Shown: in pieces, positions 5,725-14,183 of the stretch | Layout: every line of letters begins with the position of its first letter | How positions within the stretch are numbered: position 1 is the stretch's first letter | Made by a program: the position numbers and the translations under genes | Assembly: GCF_003184185.1 (NCBI RefSeq) | Contig: NZ_QHJG01000050.1 | Location: 1,653 to 24,259, forward strand | DNA from: Legionella qingyii | Lineage (GTDB): Bacteria > Pseudomonadota > Gammaproteobacteria > Legionellales > Legionellaceae | Reading direction: 5' to 3' | Length of the DNA stretch: 22,607 nucleotides | The notes under the pieces: generated by a model | The model's input: the letters and a program-made list of their open reading frames with translations, nothing else | Told to the model about the DNA's origin: nothing | Database searches by the model: none

Positions 5725-8595
5725 ATGCCAAAAGAAATATCTATAGGAACTTTATCTATAGGAACTTTATATAGTTATATTTTTGACGGAATAAAGTGGT
5801 ATAACAGTGATCAGGATGATAGTGCAAAATCGGAGAAGAAAAAGTTAACACAAGCCCAATTTGAAAAAGTTCTAAATTCAAAATCTGAGCATTTTAGATA
5901 TTCATTAAGAATGTTGCAGGCTAAAGATCTGGAAGAGGTGTTGTATGGGAATTCAACCGATCCTTTAATTAAACCAACTGACTTTCTGGATTCTTTGTTA
6001 TTTCCTAAAGACGAAAAAATTGGAGAGATATTTGATTCTTTAAATCAAAAATATAAATATTTCACTAAAAATCAAGAAGATTTGGCAAAAAAACACTTCA
6101 TTATTTTGTTTAAAGGTACGAAATTAATTGGTGACTACTTTGAAAACAATAACGACGAAGAAAATTCGTTGGCGGCAGAAAATGCTTATAAAATACTGGT
6201 CTGGTTTGGATTGAAAAAAGGGCGAGGATCTCCTTTTTCAATGTTTGAAAAACATTTAAAACTATTTCCAGATTTGGTTAAGCCAGTACATGATAGTTTA
6301 GTATCACCCATTCCTGTCAATAATAAATCCAATCTTGATTTGAGTGGATGGGTAACATTTATAAAAAAATATCCTGTACAAGGTATACACTATTTTCAAC
6401 AGGCAGCAAACATCGAGGAAATGAATGATAATCGCGCGCCTGCCACGATTGCAGAAGCACAAATACTAGCTGCTAAAATAGTATACCCAAATGCCTCCAA
6501 ACATCCTGAAATGGCAGCTTTATTTTATGCTAATAAACTGGATAATAATTTGTTTAATCAATGTTTGGAATTAGAAAAAAGAAGAAAGAGTACAGATAAT
6601 CTCCCGGATATTCACATAAATGGTAATACTATAAATTTTCCTGAATACCATTTGGTTAAATTACCAATAGATGACCTTAGGGCATATTTTTTAGGGCTAC
6701 TTACAGCCTGTTGCCAATCCATTGGTGGGCATTCTGAACGATGTGTTATTGATGGGATTACACTGCCAAACAATGGGTTTTATGTAATGTTAAAAGGAAG
6801 TAAGCAATCAAATCCGCTTATAGACAACAAAATTAATTATTCAGATTTTCAAATTGTTGGCCAAGGCTATGCCTGGATTAGCAGTAATAATAATCTGGTA
6901 TTTGATTCTTGGGAAAATTTAAGAGCATCAGACAATGAAATTGCAGTGCAACTATTAGAGTCCTTTAGTAAAGAGTTAACTCAAAGAGATGAAAATATTG
7001 TAAGGGTTACCATTGGTACAGGGGGTAAAACTCCTGATAAATTTGGTAATAAAGTACTGGAAAAAGCTGAAAAAATGAAGGAAGGTTATCAATATTCGGA
7101 TTCTTTGAATCAATATCTTGTCTATTTAGACAATAACAAATTAAAAACTTGGCAAAAAGCCTTGCTTGATGATTGGGATAGTTTGGTAGAAAAACCCTTG
7201 CCTTTGACTACACAAGAATTTGCGAATTATTTAGGCCTCGATAATATATATTCGAAAGAGACTTTTGATTCAATCGCAACCTATTTAATCGATAAGAAAA
7301 ATTTCTCGCTTTGGATTAATTGGGAAAAGCCTGAAAAGCAACCTTTACCCGAAGATTTTTGGTATATTTTAAACCGCATAGAAAATCTAAATACCGAGAT
7401 AGTCACTCAACTGTTACACTTCGGAGAAAAAGATTTATCGGATTTGTCCGAGGCAATAGTTAATTTGACTTCTCTGAATCAGTATAACTCCAAAAAGGAG
7501 TATGAACTGATAAATACACCGAATTATGCTTCCAAAGTAAATCAGGTTTTCAGGTTTTCAAACAAATTAAATTGCCCAGAAATTTTTGATTTATTTGAGC
7601 CATGGTTTACAGAAACGAGCCACACATTTTTTAATGCCGATATAAATTATGGTCACTTACTCAATAAACTACAAAGATTTCAAATAAATGCTCTCTCCAA
7701 GACCGTTATTCAAGAGCTCATCTCTTTGGGTAGAAAAGGAAATACGCTCCTGGATTTGCTAGAAAAATATCGTTCTGTACTAAATATAGAACAGCATTTA
7801 TTTTGTATCAGTTTGGTGAGGAATGAAGGGATTGACGTTGCAGAGGCTTACATTTTTCTTTATTCGAAAAATTTTGCAACAGAGGAAAATATAGGGGTCA
7901 TCTTAGCTCATCCAGAAAATGCACTCACCCTTGCTCAGGGTCTTTATGGATTATCCACTAACAAAATATTAACGCCAGGAAATATTAGTAATTTAATTGC
8001 TTATCCTTTATTAGGGGAAAGCCTTATATATTGTAATAGCATCAATCAAAAATTTTTTGATTGCCTAATCCCACATGAAAATACTACAGAAAATTATTTC
8101 ATAGCATTAACAATCCTGGCAAAATCGAGAGCTTTAACACTGGATAATGTAGCGTCACTCCAAAAAAATCCTTTATTTGCAGATGAGATTGTTCGCATAC
8201 CTGAAGACTCAAGAAATTTACCGAAAACAGTTTGGCAATTAATGCATAAGCATCTGGGAGATCGAGAATATCTCAATAATCTTATTTTATTAACTAAAGA
8301 TGTGAATGAATATACAAATCAATTCAATAATGCACTAGAGGGTGACTATGATGTATATGAATTTGAGCCAGTATGTAAAGCAATGGATGTTCTGAATACT
8401 TTAAGTAAATATTTATCAGGCGAGTTGCAAGATTTGTCTGAAGAGTTAATTGTCAATTCAGACTTGCCAGCAGAAATGAATCTTCCTGAAAAATATAAAA
8501 AAATCATGGACAGCTTTACAAAATTTATAAAAACCCATAATGATGTAATAATGAGCTTAGGGCAAGAAAGCCTTGGTTCGACGATGTCACCGTAA
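5725..8595 (+). CDS. Unrecognised 956-residue protein, candidate effector with Cys motif domain and helical repeats
   Basis: I do not recognise this protein as a named family. It is soluble and predicted to be mostly helical, with no signal peptide. The start at 5725 is set by GGAGG 6 nt upstream. A central domain (about 310-440) has a clear signature: CCQ (329-331), IGG (333-335), C340, then IVGQGYAW (377-384), LVFDSW (to 396) and VRVTIGTGG (426-434). The spacing recalls uncharacterised bacterial proteins I associate with an acetyltransferase-like fold, but I cannot verify this. Residues about 700-830 carry repeated turns of the type (I/A)LT-x2-N-x7-(H/Y/N)P near 717, 748 and 803, a helical-repeat style common in large Legionella proteins. 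The C-terminus is short and polar (ending STMSP). IS debris upstream and the ankyrin gene downstream suggest an acquired effector cassette. Confidence 0.8.
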   Translation: MPKEISIGTLSIGTLYSYIFDGIKWYNSDQDDSAKSEKKKLTQAQFEKVLNSKSEHFRYSLRMLQAKDLEEVLYGNSTDPLIKPTDFLDSLLFPKDEKIGEIFDSLNQKYKYFTKNQEDLAKKHFIILFKGTKLIGDYFENNNDEENSLAAENAYKILVWFGLKKGRGSPFSMFEKHLKLFPDLVKPVHDSLVSPIPVNNKSNLDLSGWVTFIKKYPVQGIHYFQQAANIEEMNDNRAPATIAEAQILAAKIVYPNASKHPEMAALFYANKLDNNLFNQCLELEKRRKSTDNLPDIHINGNTINFPEYHLVKLPIDDLRAYFLGLLTACCQSIGGHSERCVIDGITLPNNGFYVMLKGSKQSNPLIDNKINYSDFQIVGQGYAWISSNNNLVFDSWENLRASDNEIAVQLLESFSKELTQRDENIVRVTIGTGGKTPDKFGNKVLEKAEKMKEGYQYSDSLNQYLVYLDNNKLKTWQKALLDDWDSLVEKPLPLTTQEFANYLGLDNIYSKETFDSIATYLIDKKNFSLWINWEKPEKQPLPEDFWYILNRIENLNTEIVTQLLHFGEKDLSDLSEAIVNLTSLNQYNSKKEYELINTPNYASKVNQVFRFSNKLNCPEIFDLFEPWFTETSHTFFNADINYGHLLNKLQRFQINALSKTVIQELISLGRKGNTLLDLLEKYRSVLNIEQHLFCISLVRNEGIDVAEAYIFLYSKNFATEENIGVILAHPENALTLAQGLYGLSTNKILTPGNISNLIAYPLLGESLIYCNSINQKFFDCLIPHENTTENYFIALTILAKSRALTLDNVASLQKNPLFADEIVRIPEDSRNLPKTVWQLMHKHLGDREYLNNLILLTKDVNEYTNQFNNALEGDYDVYEFEPVCKAMDVLNTLSKYLSGELQDLSEELIVNSDLPAEMNLPEKYKKIMDSFTKFIKTHNDVIMSLGQESLGSTMSP

Positions 8596-8728
8596 AGGAA
8601 GCGCTACAGCAACCTCATCTTCTGGTTCATTTTATCTTCTGTAATAGTATTGCCAGGATTTATTCAGAGGAGAAGGGCGATGAGTGCGTAAGCGCTCAAT
8701 AAACCCTACCCTATAAATTGAGGGATTT

Positions 8729-8752
8729 CGGCACGAAATAACTTCCGTGCCG
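8729..8752. terminator. Hairpin between two convergent genes
   Basis: CGGCACG (8729-8735) pairs with CGTGCCG (8746-8752), a perfect 7-bp GC-rich stem with a 10-nt loop. It sits between the converging 956-residue and ankyrin genes, where a shared terminator is expected. Neither side has a clear T run, so it may block transcription weakly or act as an mRNA end. Confidence 0.35.
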
Positions 8753-8763
8753 GCTTAAGATTT

Positions 8764-9969
8764 CTAATGGTACTCAGGAGTGTTTTTTGCTTCTTGTTTT
8801 GCTTGCTGGTGGTTAATAATATGACTAATTAATGAATTACCATTCATAATTTCTTTTGTAATTTCCTCCTTTGTCATTGCCTGCCATGTAATACTATTTC
8901 CATTATGAGTAATAGCCTTGGAGCAACAAACCTTGCCTTCTCTTAGTTCTATACTAAAAAATCTATCCCTGACATAAGCACAGCCTGTACTTGCACCAAT
9001 ACCAAGGTGACAGCCATATACTCGATCTTTTATATAACCAGGTTTGCATTCCATGTACTGGCCTTTATTTGTAATACCATGTTCTTCTAACTCCTCTTTT
9101 ATAAAGTCTTTAATTAACTCTAATTTATCAAGTGGGAGTTTTATCGAAAATAAACTCAAAGAAGTCGAACTTACTTGTGTTGGTTGTACAGGAGAGCAAG
9201 CATTTTGGAGCAAGCTAAATTTATTCAAGACCCCTAGCATCACTTGGCAAGTATCATAAAGACCTAAACCAAGTAATTCAGATGTAGTATTAATCAAGAG
9301 GTCAAAAGGTAGTTCAATATTTGTGGCAAATCCTTGTAATATCCACGTCCAGGCTCCAGCACCAGCATTCATCAATGCATTAGCTTGAGTAGCATTAAGA
9401 TTATAATCTCTCATATGACACAATAGATTAAGGATTTTTGGAGCTGCGCTTTTTTGAGCACATCCAATGAGGTCATCAAGATTGAATAGGGCGCCTGCTT
9501 GCAGTAAAAGTAATACGATGTCTTTGTTCTTTGATTGTACAGCATGTTCCAAAGCAGTTTTACCACATTCAGCTGAAGGAAAATTATCTGTTTGGTGGAG
9601 ACTTGCTCCGTTCTGAATGAGAAGCTTAACTATCTCAACTTTTCCTTCAAAGACTGCTTCAAGAAGTACAGTAGAACCACCACGATCTCTTCCATTAACG
9701 TTGAGTGGGTTTGTATTAATCAATTCTAATATTGCATCAGTATCGCCATTCTGGATGTCCTGGCAAATCTTGTGCCACTCAATTTGTCCAAGATCAGAAT
9801 ATCCATCGACAACCTGAACAGGTTCAGCTGCTGCGGGGTAGAGGCTAACTGCTGTGGCATTCAGCCGCTTTTTTAATTCCTCACGCATAAACGCCGGATC
9901 TTTCGATGAGCCCGATGCAATCTGCTTTTCATCTTGCAATTCGGCGATTTCAAAAACTTTTGCTAGCAT
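8764..9969 (-). CDS. Ankyrin-repeat protein, candidate effector
   Basis: This 401-residue protein has ankyrin repeats in its first half: a degenerate unit at about 66-97, a good one at about 98-130 (GGSTVLLEAVFEGKVEIVKL, then LIQNGASL) and another at about 136-165 (GKTALEHAVQSKNKDIVLLL, then LQAGA). The rest is not recognisable. It includes a helical stretch (170-290) and a C-terminal domain (about 300-380) with several cysteines (C308, C320, C330, C338, C339) and alternating polar/hydrophobic strands. Ankyrin repeats mediate protein-protein contacts, and many Legionella ankyrin proteins are Dot/Icm substrates. A weak GGA precedes the ATG at 9969. It converges on the 956-residue gene and is backed by IS66 debris. 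Secretion is inferred from style and context only. Confidence 0.8.
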   Translation of the reverse strand: MLAKVFEIAELQDEKQIASGSSKDPAFMREELKKRLNATAVSLYPAAAEPVQVVDGYSDLGQIEWHKICQDIQNGDTDAILELINTNPLNVNGRDRGGSTVLLEAVFEGKVEIVKLLIQNGASLHQTDNFPSAECGKTALEHAVQSKNKDIVLLLLQAGALFNLDDLIGCAQKSAAPKILNLLCHMRDYNLNATQANALMNAGAGAWTWILQGFATNIELPFDLLINTTSELLGLGLYDTCQVMLGVLNKFSLLQNACSPVQPTQVSSTSLSLFSIKLPLDKLELIKDFIKEELEEHGITNKGQYMECKPGYIKDRVYGCHLGIGASTGCAYVRDRFFSIELREGKVCCSKAITHNGNSITWQAMTKEEITKEIMNGNSLISHIINHQQAKQEAKNTPEYH

Positions 9970-10169
9970 AATAAAATTATCCTTAGTAAAAAATTATAAA
10001 TATACGCAATCTATTTATGCAGTCTTTTATTAAACTATTTTTCCTGGATGACTGAATATTTCGGAATAGCTGCAAGATTGAATTTTAAACCAAAAGAACA
10101 AAATTCGTCCAATTGATTGTATGAATATATCATATTAAATATTTTGATATCTAAGTTTCGCCTAATAGT

Positions 10170-10505
10170 CGTGAACTGCCAAAGATAGTAGACAAAACCC
10201 GGGATGATATTGAAGCGGCTATAGCAGCGATTGAGGCCAGTGATTTGTCTGTCGGCATTAAGGAATTCACAATGCACAAGGCCATGCGCTATATGCTGAA
10301 ACACTGGCATGAACTGACCCAATTCTTACGGGTTGCAGGTGCTCCCCTTGATAACAATATCCTTGAGCGTGCCCTGAATCCCGATCCGGGGCCGGCACAC
10401 CTGGTTATTTTACAAAACAGAATACGCTGCCATGATAGGGGGCATCAGACCAGTATGAAGTACACCTGTGCTCTGGCGCACATCAACCGGCTCAACGGCC
10501 AGTAA
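10170..10505 (+). pseudogene. C-terminal fragment of an IS66-family transposase (TnpC)
   Basis: The plus strand reads through MRYMLKHWHELTQFLRVAGA into PLDNNILERAL, matching the IS66 TnpC pattern in which a Trp-x2-Leu-x2-Phe helix leads to the conserved DNN-x3-ERA motif near the last catalytic Glu. After about 10376 the match fades, although YTCALAHIN near 10460-10490 again resembles the TnpC C-terminus. The frame stays open to TAA at 10503-10505. The N-terminal two thirds are missing. DNA here is richer in GC than the flanking genes, as expected for a foreign element. Confidence 0.75.
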
Positions 10506-10766
10506 TATTCGGTGGTGAGAGGTAACTTGCAACATGGGGTTGTCCTGCAAATTGTGTCAGAATTTCAGACAGGCACTCCACTGGCAGATTGCCCACCCTT
10601 AACAAAGCCCCACCCGGGCGCTGGTAGAAGCGGCACAAAGGTAAAGTGGTTATCGCATTCAACATTCGCGGCAATTTGTGCGCTGGTTATCTTCCGTGTT
10701 TGGGCTATCATGTTGACAGGATATCGCCCCATGAGCTTTTTCACTTCAGCCGATAAGCGGTTATAA
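10410..10766 (-). pseudogene. IS66-family TnpB start and TnpA tail, opposite orientation
   Basis: From an ATG at 10535 the minus strand encodes MLQVTSHHRILLAVEPVDVR, the N-terminus of an IS66 TnpB (usual form: HRI-x-LA-x-(E/K)PVD-(F/M)-RK). The frame then diverges and stops at 10410. Upstream on the same strand, overlapping the TnpB start as usual in IS66, another frame (10492-10674) ends GNLPVECLSEILTQFAGQ and looks like the TnpA C-terminus; earlier TnpA-like sequence is in a different frame, so it is frameshifted. These parts face the TnpC fragment, an order impossible in an intact IS66. The junction lies between about 10376 and 10490. Confidence 0.6.
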
Positions 10767-10818
10767 TTATTGAATTCTTGTTTTATTATCGTTTTTAATG
10801 GGATGAGTCTTATGTAGT

Positions 10819-11709
10819 TTAGAGGCAGTGTTCTTTAATAATCTTCATGAGCCATAGTAGGGGTTTGTAATTGTTAAAACGTTTGTGATAGAACATGTTA
10901 ACCGTAAAGCTCTTTTTTTGAAATGGCAGCGGTTTTATCTCAAAATCCTGCTTTTCATTTAGAACAATCGCTAAATGCCGCGGTACGATTGCTAGATAAT
11001 CTGTGTCGCGAATTACCTCAAGTGCGCTAATTAAATTGGATACGGTTACTTTAATATTCCTTTTAAGACCAGGATCCGCCCATTGTTCCTGTAATGCTTT
11101 TTCAATAAATTGTATTTCCACATGATCTGCTTTCATAAGTAGGTTTTGAGTCAACTGTTTATTGGCAAGTGGATGTGCCTTACGCATCGCACAAGCCATT
11201 TCCTCTTCAAGTAAAAACTCTTTGTTGATAACAGTTCCATAAGGAAGAAAATCGGCACTAATTGCTAAATCAACTGTGGTTGCTAACAATTCATCAAGAT
11301 TTAAGTTCTCCGATACCCAAATAGTTTTTAAAATAAAATTAGGAGCATGTTGTGCTAGATAAGCAGATAATTTAGATAAAATTAGAAGCTCTCCATGACT
11401 TCCTACAACTAGATTAAATCTGACTGTTTCGGTGCAAGGGTCAAATTCATCTTTTTCAAAAATTTCATTAGCGTTAGCTAAAAAAGTTTTAATTTTAGGG
11501 CTCACGGCTAAGGCCCTAGGTGTAGGTTTAAGGCCATGAGCTTCACGAATAAATAATGGATCGTCGAAAATATACCTTAATTGCTTCAAAATTTTACTCA
11601 TGGCTGCCTGACTAAGGTGTGATTTATCAGCAGCTTTTGAAACAGAACACTCTGTTAATAACGTATCAAAATATACCAATAAATTTAAATTTACTTTATT
11701 TATGTCCAT
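10819..11709 (-). CDS. LysR-type transcriptional regulator
   Basis: This 296-residue protein has the full LysR layout. An N-terminal winged helix-turn-helix (about 5-64) contains LTECSVSKAADKSHLSQAAM followed by SKILKQLR and DDPLFIRE. A linker helix follows, then a periplasmic-binding-like effector domain (about 92-290). LysR proteins act as tetramers that bind a T-N11-A dyad upstream of target genes and often regulate a divergent neighbour. The nearest candidate target is the divergent 180-residue gene across a 197-bp spacer. The long LKPTPRA turn after the HTH recalls the NodD/SyrM-like branch. The co-inducer cannot be guessed. The gene has full length and no sign of decay, although IS66 debris abuts its 3' side. 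Confidence 0.92.
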   Translation of the reverse strand: MDINKVNLNLLVYFDTLLTECSVSKAADKSHLSQAAMSKILKQLRYIFDDPLFIREAHGLKPTPRALAVSPKIKTFLANANEIFEKDEFDPCTETVRFNLVVGSHGELLILSKLSAYLAQHAPNFILKTIWVSENLNLDELLATTVDLAISADFLPYGTVINKEFLLEEEMACAMRKAHPLANKQLTQNLLMKADHVEIQFIEKALQEQWADPGLKRNIKVTVSNLISALEVIRDTDYLAIVPRHLAIVLNEKQDFEIKPLPFQKKSFTVNMFYHKRFNNYKPLLWLMKIIKEHCL

Positions 11710-11755
11710 GTATTATCAATCCATTCGATACGATGCAGGTTGTAACTAAAGTATA

Positions 11756-11767
11756 GTTAATTTTAAC
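11756..11767. promoter_or_regulatory. Candidate LysR-type dyad in a divergent spacer
   Basis: GTTAA-TT-TTAAC (11756-11767) is a 12-nt dyad about 47 nt upstream of the LysR start and about 140 nt upstream of the divergent gene. It is AT-rich and does not fit T-N11-A exactly, so autoregulation through this site is only a suggestion. Confidence 0.25.
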
Positions 11768-11906
11768 CGTATCTTGAATAACTCGATTAGCTTTAGCGCA
11801 TGAACCCAATGAATCATTTGTAATAAATCTGTAAAAAAGTTGAACTTCAAATAAATTGTGATTAATTTTCAGACTAAAATCACTCAAAATAGCTGGAGTA
11901 TTATTC

Positions 11907-12449
11907 ATGAGTGCAAATCAAGAAGAGGTTAAAAAAGAAGTTGAACGATTACTGAGTTTAAAGAAAAAACAGGAAGAGCTCGGTGTTCTAAATCAAAAAG
12001 ACATGCAAGAGAAAATGAAACTTGAGAACAAGCATAAAGAATTTTTGCAAATGAGCAGCCAGCAAATGGAACACGAGTTAACGAAAAAAGGTTCCATGAA
12101 AAAAGTTGGTGTTGAGGGGGACGATTTAAAGCTAATTATTGAAGACTATAAAAGAAAATATGGGGAGCAAAGCTGGTATAAAGAACCTGAAGAAAAAGAT
12201 GGGAAAGTCACTTTAACTTTTCCGTCTCAGGAAGAAGTAGGTATTTTCTTTGAAGCTCAGGCTAGAGAAAATCGCTCTTTTATTATTGTTGATGATAAAA
12301 CAAATAAAGTGATTGCCTACTCCAATGGTGATGGTAACTTATACAATGGCAATGGAAGTGTTTATGAGGGTGGAGAATTTCAATCATCGAATCAAAGTAT
12401 TAGCGACTTTACAATGCCTGAGAGACAGGAATCAAGGATGTGTTTCTAA
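11907..12449 (+). CDS. Legionella-style hypothetical protein with coiled coil and 'SNGDG' domain
   Basis: This 180-residue protein is soluble. Residues 3-60 form a strongly charged coiled coil (runs of Glu, Lys, Gln and Leu). Residues about 100-150 form a compact alpha/beta segment: TLTFPSQEEVGIFFEAQA, then FIIVDDKTNKVIAYSNGDG and LYNGNG. I recall this last segment (FIVVD, AYSNGDG, LY) from several Legionella proteins, some of them effectors, but know no function for it. The tail is Ser-, Gln- and Glu-rich and ends RMCF, which is not a CaaX box. GGAG lies 8 nt before the ATG. The gene is divergent from the LysR gene and may be controlled by it. Translocation is an inference from composition only. 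Confidence 0.7.
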   Translation: MSANQEEVKKEVERLLSLKKKQEELGVLNQKDMQEKMKLENKHKEFLQMSSQQMEHELTKKGSMKKVGVEGDDLKLIIEDYKRKYGEQSWYKEPEEKDGKVTLTFPSQEEVGIFFEAQARENRSFIIVDDKTNKVIAYSNGDGNLYNGNGSVYEGGEFQSSNQSISDFTMPERQESRMCF

Positions 12450-12896
12450 AACACCAAAATTAGAAAGCCAAGTAGCATGGCAAGCGTTGTATTATTGATC
12501 AGGCTATCCTTCGAGGTAATAAAATGTATTTTGCTGACTGCATAGGGAATGCTGGCGGCATATTTTTTTATCTCGGAAGGGGCATAGGGTTTAATAGGAA
12601 TGAGTACATCAATCTTACCACTATCAAGTAACAAATTCATTGTTCAATGTGAGCTCTTGGTAGATACATGTTATCCCAATGCGTTTGCAGATGTTATTCA
12701 TGAGATCTATAAAAAATCCAAAGTAATAAGGACATTGGGTAATTGCAATCTAAAACTGGTCGTGAGGTCAGTCAGTTTTTCCACGAAGATGATCCAATAA
12801 TTGTGCTTTATGAAAAAATATCGACCTGTCGAGAAAAAAAAGATAGAATGATAGTGATTTTTTAAGTCGGTTGCCCGGTTAGTTTTAGGGCCAAGA
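12450..12896. other. 447-bp spacer without a convincing gene
   Basis: Two short open frames overlap here on opposite strands. The plus frame (12600-12800, 66 codons, AGGA 2 nt before ATG) ends in a pattern faintly like the ligand-binding half of Lrp/AsnC regulators (a LVDT strand, a helix, then KVIRTLGNCNLKLVV). The minus frame (12446-12640, 64 codons, no ribosome site) ends in a hydrophobic segment. Neither is well supported; a decayed gene is possible. A 12-nt dyad, TCGAC-CT-GTCGA (12821-12832), lies 64 nt upstream of the transporter start and could be an operator. Confidence 0.4.
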
Positions 12897-14156
12897 ATGA
12901 ACATAGTCATGCAATTAACTCAAGAAAGAAAACAGCTCTGGATTATTTTACTGATCGTCTTAATCAGTTTTATTGGTTCATCTATTGCTTATCCCATTCT
13001 GCCGCCTCTATTTTTACACTCTTCCGACCAGTTGATTATCTCTCCTGAATGGAGTGAAAACAGCAGGCGTATTTTGCTCGGACTAACCCTTGCAATTTTC
13101 CCTCTAGGACAATTCATTGGTTCCCCCATATTGGGGCGAAGTTCTGATTTGTACGGCCGTAAAAAAATACTGATAATTAGCTTGCTCGGAAGCACGCTGG
13201 GTTATCTCTTAACGGTCATATCATTTTGGACAAACTGCTTTTGGCTCTTATTATTCAGCCGCTTTTTAACAGGATTTATGGAAGGGACTTTTGCTGTGGC
13301 AAGAGCATTCGCATCAGAACTAACTACCATTAACAAATTTGTGAGTTTTGGCAGGATTAACAGTATGGCGGGTATTGGCTATATTATTGGGCCAATCATT
13401 GGTGGGTTATTATCAAATTCACAGGCTGTCCCCTGGTTTTCGTGGTCATTCCCTTTTACTGTTGCAGCAGTAGCCTCAATTACAACACTGGGGCTTGCCT
13501 GGTGGAAATTGCCGGAGCATAAAATTCTGCGCCAACCTGAAAAAGAAAGCATATTGAGTAAACTCAACATTATCCGGCAATTCAAATCATTATTTCAAAA
13601 TCACCCACACTTAATCCATTTGCTGATTATCAGCACACTATTTACCTTTGCGGTGGATATATTTTACGAATTTGGCCCAGTTTATCTCGCTGGGAAATGG
13701 TCTATGTCTCCAGGAATGATCGCAGGTTATAATGCTGTATTATCAGCCGCACTTGCTTTAGGAGCCTCTTGGCTTCCGCAGCATCTTTCAAAACGCATGC
13801 CGATCCATAAAATTATTATTCTGGCCATGGTCGCTACTACTTTGATTTTTGCCGCCATGGTTGCTTTTCAATATCCCTCAATCATGATTTTGCTCTTTGG
13901 ACTTATTGGGTTTAGCATTACAAGCGTCACAACAACCATGACAATACATATCTCCAATAGGTCTCATACTGCCATTCAAGGGGAAGTCATGGGGGCACAA
14001 TTAAGTTTACGGACATTGGGTGATGCCATTATTTGCTTTATTGGCGGTTTGCTGATTGTTGTATCAATTATTTTGCCCATTATTTTATGCTGTATCACCG
14101 CATTGATTGCGAGCATTTTGTGTTTGGTCTATTTAAAACCTACAGTTCATACATAA
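12897..14156 (+). CDS. MFS transporter, TetA-like drug/proton antiporter type
   Basis: This 419-residue inner-membrane protein has about twelve hydrophobic segments in the 6+6 arrangement of the major facilitator superfamily. Motif A, which gates the fold, is clear after the second segment: G80-RSSDLYGRKK. A PILPP turn in the first segment and the GYIIGPIIGG helix near the fifth segment (motif C-like) place it with DHA-type multidrug/tetracycline exporters that swap substrate for protons. Substrate cannot be read from sequence. AGGG lies 6 nt before the ATG at 12897; an in-frame ATG four codons on is possible. The gene has its own upstream spacer and converges on the cyclase gene with only 27 bp between, where I see no terminator hairpin. 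Confidence 0.9.
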   Translation: MNIVMQLTQERKQLWIILLIVLISFIGSSIAYPILPPLFLHSSDQLIISPEWSENSRRILLGLTLAIFPLGQFIGSPILGRSSDLYGRKKILIISLLGSTLGYLLTVISFWTNCFWLLLFSRFLTGFMEGTFAVARAFASELTTINKFVSFGRINSMAGIGYIIGPIIGGLLSNSQAVPWFSWSFPFTVAAVASITTLGLAWWKLPEHKILRQPEKESILSKLNIIRQFKSLFQNHPHLIHLLIISTLFTFAVDIFYEFGPVYLAGKWSMSPGMIAGYNAVLSAALALGASWLPQHLSKRMPIHKIIILAMVATTLIFAAMVAFQYPSIMILLFGLIGFSITSVTTTMTIHISNRSHTAIQGEVMGAQLSLRTLGDAIICFIGGLLIVVSIILPIILCCITALIASILCLVYLKPTVHT

Positions 14157-14183
14157 TTAGAGATTAAGGGTTCATGCTTGCAT

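Noticed and set aside
10035..10322. 95-codon minus-strand frame at 10035-10322
   Set aside because: Half of it is antisense to the IS66 TnpC fragment, and the rest is AT-rich upstream DNA of the ankyrin gene with no protein-like pattern.
10512..10766. 84-codon plus-strand frame in the IS66 remains
   Set aside because: The opposite strand carries the recognisable TnpA/TnpB sequence; this is its shadow.
12313..12498. 61-codon frame overlapping the end of the 180-residue gene
   Set aside because: It is an out-of-frame reading of the Gly/Asn-rich segment of that gene, with no ribosome site.
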